Positions 4,904 through 11,766 of a DNA stretch of 18,937 bases are shown one piece after another. Source of the stretch: Pseudomonadota bacterium (lineage in GTDB: Bacteria > Pseudomonadota > Alphaproteobacteria > Sphingomonadales > Sphingomonadaceae); assembly GCA_023417515.1 (NCBI GenBank), contig JAEZFL010000060.1, positions 1 to 18,937 of the forward strand, in the 5' to 3' direction. Within the stretch, counting starts at the first letter, position 1. The number at the start of each line of letters is the position of its first letter. A program made the position numbers and the translations under genes. Below the pieces are notes generated by a model that searched no databases, was not told the DNA's origin, and saw nothing but the letters and a program-made list of their open reading frames with translations.

Positions 4904-5266
4904 ATGCAAATGTCTCGCGGGAAATTCAGGCTGAACCGGCACGACGGCAAGATCATGGGCGTGTGCGCCGGTCTGTCGGACCATTTCGACATCGACGTGA
5001 CTTTGGTTCGGGTCGCCATGGTGCTGGCCCTGGTCCTGACCTTCCCGGTCGCGGGCTTCGCCTATCTGGTCGTGGGGCTTGTCGCCGACAGCCACCGCTC
5101 GAGCCGCCGCTTCGACGAGCGCGCTCATGCGCCGCGCCTCACCGAGCGGTCAGTCGAGGAAACCCGTGCCCGGATGCGCGACCTCGATGCCCGCATGCAG
5201 GCGATCGAGACCCACGTGACCAGCTCGAACGTGATGCTGGCCAAGGAAATTGACGAGCTGCGCTGA
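4904..5266 (+). CDS. pspC: Phage shock protein C (PspC domain)
   Basis: PspC is an inner-membrane protein that, with PspB, binds PspA under stress and releases PspF in enterobacteria. The PspC domain covers residues 1-62: FRLNRHDGKIMGVCAGLSDH, then DIDVTLVRVAMVLALVLTFP and the membrane segment ending YLVVGLVA. The C-terminal half (about 63-120) is charged and ends in a likely coiled coil (EETRARMRDLDARMQAIETH). An alternative start is the in-frame ATG at 4910; GGGAG upstream is better spaced for the second, so the true start may be 4910. It lies 28 nt after pspA in the same operon. Confidence 0.93.
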   Translation: MQMSRGKFRLNRHDGKIMGVCAGLSDHFDIDVTLVRVAMVLALVLTFPVAGFAYLVVGLVADSHRSSRRFDERAHAPRLTERSVEETRARMRDLDARMQAIETHVTSSNVMLAKEIDELR

Positions 5267-5296
5267 AGACGCGGCCGCGAGCAGGGAGGTGAGACA

Positions 5297-5521
5297 ATGA
5301 TCGAGAGCATGGCGCCGACGATCCTGATGGCGAGCTTCGGCTTCGCGGTGGTCGCCGCGACTTTGATGGCGACGCTGAGGATGTGGCAGGGCTGGCTCGA
5401 CCTCAAGCGCGCCGAGCTCGACCGCCGGACGCCGCCCCAGGGCGAGGAGCGGGTCGAGATCGCCGAGCTTCGCGCCCGGGTGAAGCAGCTGGAGGCCATC
5501 GCCGCCTGCGTGGATCTCTAG
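5297..5521 (+). CDS. PspB-like small membrane protein
   Basis: The 74-aa product has one N-terminal membrane segment (about residues 8-27, ILMASFGFAVVAATLMATL), a Trp-containing juxtamembrane part, and a C-terminal heptad-like helix (ERVEIAELRARVKQLEAIAA). This is the layout of PspB, which has a membrane anchor followed by a cytoplasmic leucine-zipper helix and is 70-80 aa long. Sequence identity to classical PspB is low by eye, so the name is not certain. A strong GGGAGGTGAG site precedes the ATG. It is the last gene of the operon, which is unusual because pspB normally precedes pspC. A terminator follows the stop codon by 20 nt. Confidence 0.6.
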   Translation: MIESMAPTILMASFGFAVVAATLMATLRMWQGWLDLKRAELDRRTPPQGEERVEIAELRARVKQLEAIAACVDL

Positions 5522-5541
5522 GAACTTCCGAGCTTACGAGT

Positions 5542-5585
5542 TTGAGGGTGAAGCCGAACGCCCCCCGGCTTCACCCTCAATCCTT
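5542..5585 (+). terminator. Intrinsic terminator of psp operon
   Basis: A perfect 15-bp stem (5542-5556 with 5566-5580), a 9-nt C-rich loop and the tail TCCTTTT follow the last psp gene. Convergent transcription from 6081 also ends here. On the minus strand the same stem has no T-run. Confidence 0.88.
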
Positions 5586-5586
5586 T

Positions 5587-6081
5587 TCAAGGAATGCTGG
5601 TCCGCGTCGTGGTGCCATCCGCGCCGATCCGCCACACATCGCCGAAATCCGGATGAGAGAGCGGGGCCGGGCGAGTGCCGCCCAGCGCAGCCACGATATC
5701 CGGAACGGTGTTGCTGTGGCCGACGATCAGCACCGGCCACGGACCCTGGCGCACGCGGGCGGCGAGGGCAGGGGTGTCCGCCGGGTCGTAGACGACCGGC
5801 GTGAGGCCGAGCCGAGCGGCGATCGGCGCCGCGGTCTGGCGGGTGCGCTTATAGTCGCTGACATAGATGATCGCGGGCGGCTCGGACGCGAGCATCGCCT
5901 CGAGCCGCTGCGCCGCCGCCTGACCCTCGGGCAGCAGGTCCGGATCGCGCTCGCCCTCCGGCGTGTTGAGGTGGCGGACGACATAATAGACCGGTTCCTG
6001 GACAGCGGCCGGCGTGGTGGCGCAGGCGGCGAGGCTCGCCGGGAGCAGGAGGGCGAGCAGCAGGGTCCTCAACAGCTTCAT
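5587..6081 (-). CDS. Lipoprotein histidine phosphatase (phosphoglycerate mutase-like)
   Basis: This 164-aa protein belongs to the histidine phosphatase superfamily, which removes phosphate through a phospho-histidine intermediate. The signal sequence ends in a lipobox (LAAC, Cys20), so it should be lipid-anchored in the periplasm. The catalytic RH is at residues 36-37 (YYVVRHLNT), the SDYKRTRQTA motif is at 75-84, and the second His is in GHSNTVPDIV (His122). The sequence is short but complete for the small branch. The natural substrate cannot be read from the sequence. An AAAGGA site lies before the ATG, and the gene follows the amidohydrolase by 20 nt, so they are one operon. Confidence 0.88.
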   Translation of the reverse strand: MKLLRTLLLALLLPASLAACATTPAAVQEPVYYVVRHLNTPEGERDPDLLPEGQAAAQRLEAMLASEPPAIIYVSDYKRTRQTAAPIAARLGLTPVVYDPADTPALAARVRQGPWPVLIVGHSNTVPDIVAALGGTRPAPLSHPDFGDVWRIGADGTTTRTSIP

Positions 6082-6101
6082 TTCGGGTCCTTTCGGGAAG
6101 A

Positions 6102-7517
6102 TCAGGAGGGCCGCTTGGCGGCGGTGGCAGCGGCTTCGAGCATTCGGTCGAGCGCGGCGCGGTCATAGACCCGGCCGCCGGCGATCACCGTGTCGAGCTG
6201 GCGGAGAGCGGACAGGTCGCGTGAGGGATCGCTGCTTAGAAGGATGAGATCGGCGCGGGCGCCCGGCTCGACAGTGCCGAAATCGGCGCGCCAGCCGCGG
6301 CTGGAACCGCCATTGGGAAGCGAGCGGAAATAATCGCGCGGCACCACCGTCGCGCTGCGCAGCGCCTCCATCGGCGGCAGGCCGGCGCGGTTCAGCGCCT
6401 CGACCTCGAGCAGCAGGCCGGGACCCCAGATGTGGAAGGCCTGGGCGGTGTCGGAGCCGGGCATGATCGGCACTCCGGCGCGGTGGAAGATGCGCACGAT
6501 TCGGCGGCGAAGCTCGATGAAAGCGGCGGCGACCTCGGCCGTATAGCCCTGGGCAAGCATCGCCGCGCGCTGCTGGCTCCACTGGTCGAGCGCCGCGTCC
6601 GGCACCCAGCGCATTTCGGGCAATGCGCGCAGCTGCTCGGGCGTGGCGGCGGGATCGACGATCCGCTCGAATAGAGCGAGCGTCGGCACGTGCCAGGAGC
6701 GGGCGGCGACCATCCGCCGGGCGAGCGCCTGGATGTCGGAGTCGCTCACCCGGCTCGCGGCGAGCACCACTTCGGGTGGCGGCACCTGGTTGAAGTCAAC
6801 CTGCCGCTCGGGTGCGCCGTCCGGAAGCAGCGCATAGATGACGCCGTCGAGATGCTCGATTTGTTGGCCTGCGCCCGCGGCACGGTCGACCCCGATCTGG
6901 TTGGTGACATGGCCGGCTGTCGGCAGGCCGACCCGGTGCGCCTCGTCCTGAACCGCCTGCCAGATGGCCGGGTCGACGAGATGGTGGGACTTGATGAGGT
7001 CATAACCGGCGGTGCGGGCCGCGGCGACGGCAGTTCGGGCGGCCTCGGCGCTTTGCGTGTTGTTGAGGTGAAGCGCGGGCGCGGCGGCGTAGAAGCGCGG
7101 GCCGGGCAGGGTGCCCGCCTCGACCCAATCGCGGACGACGAGATTGTTCGGCGATCCCGCCATCCCTCGCGCGGTGGTGACGCCATGGCCGAGCATCACC
7201 GCCATCGCTCGGTGGGCGGCGTCGCCCTCGGCACCAGGCACGGGCGCGAGATGGACGTGCATGTCGACCAGGCCGGGCATCAGCGTCAGTCCGCGCGCTT
7301 CGATGCGGCGGGCGCCGGCGGGGATTCGGGCGGAGCGGCGTGGGCCGACCGAGATGATGCGGTCGCCGGCGACCACGACGGTCTGGTCGCGAAGCCGCTC
7401 GGCGCCAGTCATCGGAAGGACGTCGACTCCGATGATCGCGACCGGCTCGGCATGCGCGGCGGCGATGCCGCCTGCCCACAAGGTGATCGCGGCCAGCAGT
7501 TTCTTCAGAATCGCCAT
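6102..7517 (-). CDS. Exported metal-dependent amidohydrolase
   Basis: This 471-aa protein belongs to the amidohydrolase superfamily (imidazolonepropionase/prolidase-like). It starts with a Sec signal peptide (cleavage probably after AHA, residues 21-23), so it is periplasmic or secreted. Visible metal-site motifs are GLVDMHVHL (His87, His89), the Lys of DLIKSHH, the His residues of TAGHVTN and IEHLDG, and the Asp of MPGSDTAQ. Relatives hydrolyse cyclic amides, dipeptides or other C-N bonds; the substrate here is unknown. GGGAGGGG precedes the ATG by 7 nt. It is the first gene of a two-gene operon with the lipoprotein phosphatase. It is divergent from the bkd operon. Confidence 0.9.
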   Translation of the reverse strand: MAILKKLLAAITLWAGGIAAAHAEPVAIIGVDVLPMTGAERLRDQTVVVAGDRIISVGPRRSARIPAGARRIEARGLTLMPGLVDMHVHLAPVPGAEGDAAHRAMAVMLGHGVTTARGMAGSPNNLVVRDWVEAGTLPGPRFYAAAPALHLNNTQSAEAARTAVAAARTAGYDLIKSHHLVDPAIWQAVQDEAHRVGLPTAGHVTNQIGVDRAAGAGQQIEHLDGVIYALLPDGAPERQVDFNQVPPPEVVLAASRVSDSDIQALARRMVAARSWHVPTLALFERIVDPAATPEQLRALPEMRWVPDAALDQWSQQRAAMLAQGYTAEVAAAFIELRRRIVRIFHRAGVPIMPGSDTAQAFHIWGPGLLLEVEALNRAGLPPMEALRSATVVPRDYFRSLPNGGSSRGWRADFGTVEPGARADLILLSSDPSRDLSALRQLDTVIAGGRVYDRAALDRMLEAAATAAKRPS

Positions 7518-7671
7518 GTCTCTGCCCCTCCCGTATTAGCGGCACAATACAGGCGAAGGGGCGCTGGGCAAGCGGGTCACGCCGCGCTGCCGACGGCCAA
7601 AGCGGACGGGGGTGCAACCTCCGGAAAAATCGATTAGGGCCGCCGCAACATTCGAAGCAACAGGGATGAGG
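7518..7671. promoter_or_regulatory. Divergent intergenic region, amidohydrolase / bkd operon
   Basis: This 154-bp gap must hold promoters for both directions. On the minus strand TTGCCC-N16-TATTGT (about 7543-7570) is a possible sigma-70 promoter for the amidohydrolase. No convincing promoter was seen for bkd, and no operator palindrome stands out. Confidence 0.35.
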
Positions 7672-8967
7672 ATGTCGAACGATTCCGAGCGCCGCAACCG
7701 GCCGGCGCTCTCCCTTCACGTTCCCGAGCCGCCGGCGCGGCCGGGCGAGAAGCCGGACTTCAGCTGGGTCCAGGTGCCCGCGGCGGGAAGCGTCCGCCGG
7801 CCCGACGTCGCAGCTCCGGCGCAGGAGACTCACGAGCATTGCTATTCGCTGGTCCGGGTCCTCGACGACGAGGGCAAGGCGGTCGGCCCGTGGGACCCGC
7901 GCCTGTCGCCTGACCTCTTGCGCAAGATGCTTCGCGACATGAGCGTCGTCCGCCAGTTCGACGAGCGCATGTTCCGCGCCCAGCGGCAGGGCAAGACCAG
8001 CTTCTACATGAAGTCCAAGGGCGAGGAGGCGGTCGCCGTGGCTGCCGCTGCGGCGCTCGACTTCGACGACATGTGCTTCCCGACCTACCGCCAGCAGGGG
8101 CTGCTCGTCGCGCGCGGCTATCCACTCGTGGAGATGATGAACCAGATCTACTCCAACAAGGGCGACAAGCTTCAGGGCCGCCAGCTCCCGATCATGTATT
8201 CGGACCGCAAGCACGGCTTCTTCTCGATCTCCGGCAACCTCGCCACCCAGGTGCCGCAGGCCGTGGGCTGGGCGATGGCGAGCGCGATCAAGGGCGACAG
8301 CCGGATCGCGGCGGCCTGGATCGGCGACGGGTCGACCGCGGAAGGCGACTTCCACGCGGCCTGCACCTTCGCCGGGGTCTATCGCGCGCCGGTCATCCTC
8401 AACGTGGTCAACAACCAGTGGGCGATTTCGAGCTTCTCCGGAATCGCCGGAGGCCAGCTCACCACCTTCGCGGCGCGCGCGATCGGTTACGGAATCCCCG
8501 GCCTTCGCGTCGACGGCAACGATCCGCTTGCCGTCTATGCCGCCACCTTATGGGCGGCCGACCGGGCGCGGGCCAATCTCGGGCCGACCCTGATCGAGAT
8601 GTTCACCTATCGCAAGGAGGGCCATTCGACCTCCGACGACCCGACCGGCTACCGGCCCAAGGACGAACCCGAATATTGGCCGCTCGGCGATCCGATCCAG
8701 CGCCTCCGCCAGCACCTGACCGTGCTCGGCGAGTGGGACGACGATCGCCAGGCCGCGCTCGACGCGGAGATCGACGCCGAGGTTCGCGCCGCCCAGAAGG
8801 AGGCCGAAGCGAACGGCGTTCTGCGTGCCGCCTCGATCGACTTCCCGCAGGACGTGCGAACCATGTTCGAGGACGTCTATGCCGAGCTTCCCTGGCACCT
8901 GAAGGAGCAGCAGGCCGAGATGCTCGCTGAGCTGGAGGCCAAGACCGGCAAGGGGCGGCAGGCATGA
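7672..8967 (+). CDS. bkdA1: Branched-chain 2-oxoacid dehydrogenase E1 alpha subunit
   Basis: E1 alpha, with E1 beta, decarboxylates the 2-oxoacids from Val, Leu and Ile using thiamine diphosphate (ThDP) and acylates the E2 lipoyl group. The 431-aa sequence has the N-terminal extension typical of alphaproteobacterial BCKDH E1 alpha (LSLHVPEP, then VRVLDDEGKAVGPWDP). It also has the conserved RQGKTSFYMKSKGEEA and FPTYRQQGLL blocks, the ThDP motif GDGSTAEGDFH...NVVNNQWA, and the YRKEGHSTSDD loop. ATG 7672 is chosen because AGGGA lies just upstream and homologues begin there; ATG 7666 is also possible. Its stop overlaps the E1 beta start (ATGA), so the two are coupled. Confidence 0.94.
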   Translation: MSNDSERRNRPALSLHVPEPPARPGEKPDFSWVQVPAAGSVRRPDVAAPAQETHEHCYSLVRVLDDEGKAVGPWDPRLSPDLLRKMLRDMSVVRQFDERMFRAQRQGKTSFYMKSKGEEAVAVAAAAALDFDDMCFPTYRQQGLLVARGYPLVEMMNQIYSNKGDKLQGRQLPIMYSDRKHGFFSISGNLATQVPQAVGWAMASAIKGDSRIAAAWIGDGSTAEGDFHAACTFAGVYRAPVILNVVNNQWAISSFSGIAGGQLTTFAARAIGYGIPGLRVDGNDPLAVYAATLWAADRARANLGPTLIEMFTYRKEGHSTSDDPTGYRPKDEPEYWPLGDPIQRLRQHLTVLGEWDDDRQAALDAEIDAEVRAAQKEAEANGVLRAASIDFPQDVRTMFEDVYAELPWHLKEQQAEMLAELEAKTGKGRQA

Positions 8968-9977
8968 CCGTCCGCAACATGATCCAGGCCTTGAATGACG
9001 CCCACCACGTCATGATGGAACGCGACGACAATGTCGTCGTGCTCGGCGAGGACGCCGGCTATTTCGGCGGCGTGTTCCGCGTGACCGAGCACCTCCAGAA
9101 GAAGTTCGGCAAGCAGCGCGTGTTCGACACGCCGATCAGCGAGAACGGCATCATGGCGACCGCGATCGGCATGGCCACCTACGGCCTCCGCCCGGTGGCC
9201 GAGATCCAGTTCGCCGATTACATCTATCCCGGCTTCGACCAGATTGTCTCGGAAGCGGCCAAGATCCGCTACCGCACCGCCGGCGAGTGGTTCGTCCCGA
9301 TGGTGATCCGATCGCCCTATGGCGGGGGCATTTTCGGCGGCCAGACCCACAGCCAGTCGCCCGAGGCGCTGTTCGCGCACGTCGCCGGCCTCAAGGTGGT
9401 GATCCCGTCCAACCCCTATGACGCCAAGGGCCTGCTCGTTTCCGCGATCGAGGATGACGATCCCGTCGTCTTCTTCGAGCCCAAGCGCATCTACAACGGC
9501 CCGTTCGACGGCTTCTTCGACCGGCCTGTGACGCCCTGGGCCAAGCATCCCGACGCCGAGGTTCCGGACGGCTATTATACCGTGCCGATCGGCAAGGCGC
9601 GGGTGGTCAAGGAAGGGCCCGAGCTCACCATCCTCGCCTACGGGACCATGGTCCATGTCGCGCTGGCCGCGGCCGAGGCGGCGGGGGTCGACGCCGAGGT
9701 CATCGACCTTCGCACCATCGTCCCGGTCGACATCGAGACGATCGAGGACTCGGTGAAGAAGACCGGCCGCTGCGTCGTCGTCCACGAGGCGACTCGAACC
9801 AACGGCTTCGGCGCCGAACTGGCCGCGCTCGTCCAGGAGCGCTGCTTCTATCATCTCGAGGCTCCGGTGGTCCGCGCGACCGGCTGGGACACGCCTTATC
9901 CGCACAGCCTCGAATGGGCCTATTTCCCCGGCCCGGTTCGGCTCGGCAACGCATTCAAGAAAGCTCTGGAGGACTGA
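8964..9977 (+). CDS. bkdA2: Branched-chain 2-oxoacid dehydrogenase E1 beta subunit
   Basis: The beta subunit completes the E1 heterotetramer and binds the ThDP pyrimidine end. The 337-aa length is normal. Conserved parts include MERDDNVVVLGEDAGYFGGV near the N-terminus (ThDP-contacting Glu), FDTPISENGIMATAIGMA, the IQFADYIYPGFDQIVSEAAK block, the RSPYGGGIFGGQTHSQSPEA loop, and the C-terminal VIDLRTIVPVD transketolase domain. The start is the ATG of an ATGA overlap with E1 alpha, which keeps subunits equal. The E2 gene follows after 7 nt. BCKDH is favoured over pyruvate dehydrogenase because the E1 alpha type is branched-chain. Confidence 0.95.
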   Translation: MTVRNMIQALNDAHHVMMERDDNVVVLGEDAGYFGGVFRVTEHLQKKFGKQRVFDTPISENGIMATAIGMATYGLRPVAEIQFADYIYPGFDQIVSEAAKIRYRTAGEWFVPMVIRSPYGGGIFGGQTHSQSPEALFAHVAGLKVVIPSNPYDAKGLLVSAIEDDDPVVFFEPKRIYNGPFDGFFDRPVTPWAKHPDAEVPDGYYTVPIGKARVVKEGPELTILAYGTMVHVALAAAEAAGVDAEVIDLRTIVPVDIETIEDSVKKTGRCVVVHEATRTNGFGAELAALVQERCFYHLEAPVVRATGWDTPYPHSLEWAYFPGPVRLGNAFKKALED

Positions 9978-9984
9978 CCGCAAC

Positions 9985-11322
9985 ATGGCGCGCTACGAAT
10001 TCAGGCTGCCCGACATTGGCGAGGGGATTGCGGAGGCGGAGATCGTCGCCTGGCACGTCGCGGTCGGCGATGAGGTCAAGGAGGACCAGCAGCTCGCCGA
10101 CATGATGACCGACAAGGCGACGGTGGAGCTCGAGAGCCCCGTCTCCGGCCGGGTCGTGCAGCTTGCCGGCGAGGTCGGCGACCAGATTCCGATCGGCTCG
10201 ACCCTCGTCGTGCTCGAAACCGCCGAGGGGGCCGCCGCCGCCGAGGCGCAGCCTGAGGAAATGCCGATGGGCGACGGCGCGACCGAGGTCACTCCGGAAC
10301 TCGCCGAGGCCGTGCCGAGCGCCGACGTCGAGCCGGAAGAGCGCCGCACCACCGGCGAGCGCCGCACCGGCGCCGACGAGCGCCGCGAGGAGGATCGCGG
10401 CCAGGAAGACCGCCGCCAGGGCGAATGGCGCGCCGAGCCGCCCGCCAAGCCCGAGCCGAAGGCCGAGGCCAAGGTGCTGGCCTCGCCCGCGGTGCGCGCC
10501 CGCGCCCGCGACCTCGGAATCGACCTGTCGCAGGTTCAGTATTCGGGCGACCGGATCCGCCACGCCGATCTCGACGCCTATCTGCTCTACAATGGCGGCC
10601 GAGTCCGCCCGGGCGGCGCGCGTCGCCAGGGGAAGGACGAGGACGTCAAGGTCGTCGGGCTCAGGCGCCGAATCGCCGAGAATATGCAGGAGGCCAAGCG
10701 CCGGATCCCGCACTTCACCTATGTCGAGGAGGTGAACGTCACCGCGCTCGAGCAGACCCGCGCGATGATGAACCAGGACCGCGGCAGCAATCCCAAGCTC
10801 ACCATGCTGCCCTTTCTGATCACCGCGATGTGCCGGACCCTTCCGGACTTCCCGATGATCAACGCGCGCTACGATGATGACGCCAACGTCATCCACCGCT
10901 CGGGCGCCGTCCACATGGGCATGGCGACGCAGACCGACAGCGGGCTTTCCGTCGCGGTGATCCGCAACGCCGAAGGCCGCGACGTGTGGGGCCTCGCCGC
11001 CGAGATCGCCCGCCTCGCCGAGGCGACCCGCACCGGCAAGGCGACGCGGGAGGAGCTCTCCGGCTCGACCATCACCATCTCCAGCCTCGGCCCGATGGGC
11101 GGCGTGGTCTCGACCCCGGTGATCAACCGGCCCGAGGTCGCGATCATTGCGGTCAACAAGGTCAAGGAGACGCCGATCGTCGAGAACGGCCAGATCACGG
11201 TCGCCAAGATGATGAACCTGTCGATCTCGTGCGATCACCGAGTCGTCGACGGCTGGGACGCCGCGAGCTTCATGCAGGAGCTGAAGAAGATTCTGGAAGC
11301 GCCGCTTCGGCTGTTGGCCTAG
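9985..11322 (+). CDS. bkdB: Branched-chain 2-oxoacid dehydrogenase E2 (dihydrolipoyl acyltransferase)
   Basis: E2 is the core of the complex and moves the acyl group from lipoyl-lysine to CoA. The 445-aa protein has one N-terminal lipoyl domain (residues 1-78; lipoylated Lys44 in MTDKATVE) and a long linker (about 80-160). A peripheral-subunit binding domain follows at about 165-202 (LASPAVRARARDLGIDLSQV), then the catalytic domain from about 218. The active site HRVVDG is intact (His418, Asp422). The linker is unusual: residues 117-150 are Arg/Glu-rich (EERRTTGERRTGADERREED), not the common Ala/Pro type. No E3 gene follows, so dihydrolipoamide dehydrogenase must come from elsewhere. Confidence 0.95.
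   Translation: MARYEFRLPDIGEGIAEAEIVAWHVAVGDEVKEDQQLADMMTDKATVELESPVSGRVVQLAGEVGDQIPIGSTLVVLETAEGAAAAEAQPEEMPMGDGATEVTPELAEAVPSADVEPEERRTTGERRTGADERREEDRGQEDRRQGEWRAEPPAKPEPKAEAKVLASPAVRARARDLGIDLSQVQYSGDRIRHADLDAYLLYNGGRVRPGGARRQGKDEDVKVVGLRRRIAENMQEAKRRIPHFTYVEEVNVTALEQTRAMMNQDRGSNPKLTMLPFLITAMCRTLPDFPMINARYDDDANVIHRSGAVHMGMATQTDSGLSVAVIRNAEGRDVWGLAAEIARLAEATRTGKATREELSGSTITISSLGPMGGVVSTPVINRPEVAIIAVNKVKETPIVENGQITVAKMMNLSISCDHRVVDGWDAASFMQELKKILEAPLRLLA
10339..10386 (+). repeat. Short tandem repeat inside the E2 linker
   Basis: GAGCGCCGCACC occurs at 10339-10350 and 10357-10368, and its first nine bases recur at 10378-10386. The copies are 18 and 21 nt apart, so they stay in frame and encode ERR(T) triplets. 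This looks like in-frame repeat expansion in a flexible linker. Confidence 0.7.
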
Positions 11323-11349
11323 GCTGCTCCCCGCAGCAGGGGAGGGGGC
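11323..11349 (+). promoter_or_regulatory. Overlapping hairpins covering the ribosome binding site of the next gene
   Basis: Two exclusive stems are possible. GCTGC (11323-11327) with GCAGC (11333-11337) leaves the GGGGAGGGGG ribosome site free. CTCCCC (11327-11332) with GGGGAG (11339-11344) covers it. The site lies directly before the ATG at 11350. It resembles the repeat hairpins at 21-51 and 829-859. Confidence 0.4.
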
Positions 11350-11727
11350 ATGCGCAAAATCGTTCTGGCGTCGCTCGCGCTGAGCCTGGCCGGCGTCGCC
11401 GCCGCCCAGCCGCCGCGCGAGCTTCCGATCGACGACGGCTATGGCAACGAGCTTCCCGAAGGCGCCGCCAATCTCGACTTCATCCTGGTCAACCGCACCG
11501 GCGAGACGATCACCGCGCTGCGCATCAGGCCGTCGGGCGAGGACTCGCCGTGGAGCGACGACGTCCTCGTCCAGCGCGAGGTGCCGTCGGGTGAGCGCGC
11601 CGCCGTCTCCTACACCCGCGACATCGAGCTGTGCCGCTGGGACGTGCAGGTCACTTATTCGAACGGCGAGCGCAGCACCTGGCCCCTTATAGACCTGTGC
11701 CGAACCGTCCGAGTGGAGCTGCGCTGA
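11350..11727 (+). CDS. Small exported protein, unknown function
   Basis: This 125-aa protein has a clear Sec signal peptide (MRKIVLASLALSLAGVAAAQ, cleavage near residue 19). The mature part of about 105 residues looks like a beta-sandwich (LDFILVNRTGETITALRIRP, then an edge with SPWSDDVL). It has two cysteines, about 21 residues apart (ELCRWD and IDLCRT), that could form a disulfide. Similar small exported proteins with an NRTG.TI motif are seen in sphingomonads (from memory), and none has a known role to me. It follows the E2 gene by 27 nt and could be cotranscribed with bkd, though a functional link is not evident. Confidence 0.75.
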   Translation: MRKIVLASLALSLAGVAAAQPPRELPIDDGYGNELPEGAANLDFILVNRTGETITALRIRPSGEDSPWSDDVLVQREVPSGERAAVSYTRDIELCRWDVQVTYSNGERSTWPLIDLCRTVRVELR

Positions 11728-11766
11728 AGTTCCTCCCCAAGCGCCTGCGCTTGGGGAGGAACTTTT
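11727..11766 (+). terminator. Intrinsic terminator between convergent genes
   Basis: A 17-bp stem (11727-11743 with 11748-11764) with loop CCTG is followed by a short T-run. The stem begins in the stop codon of the upstream gene (11725-11727), and its 3' end abuts the stop codon of the opposite gene (11765-11767). The core CCTCCCCAAGCG resembles hairpin 1 of the REP-like units, so the terminator may have been built from one. Confidence 0.85.

Noticed and set aside
5542..5585. Terminator hairpin considered as another member of the REP-like family
   Set aside because: Its stem sequence (TTGAGGGTGAAGCCG) lacks the CCTCCC/ACCAT outline and is a single hairpin with a normal T-rich tail.
7612..7671. 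GTG start at 7612 for E1 alpha
   Set aside because: No ribosome binding site, and the added residues do not fit the conserved N-terminus that begins near ATG 7672.
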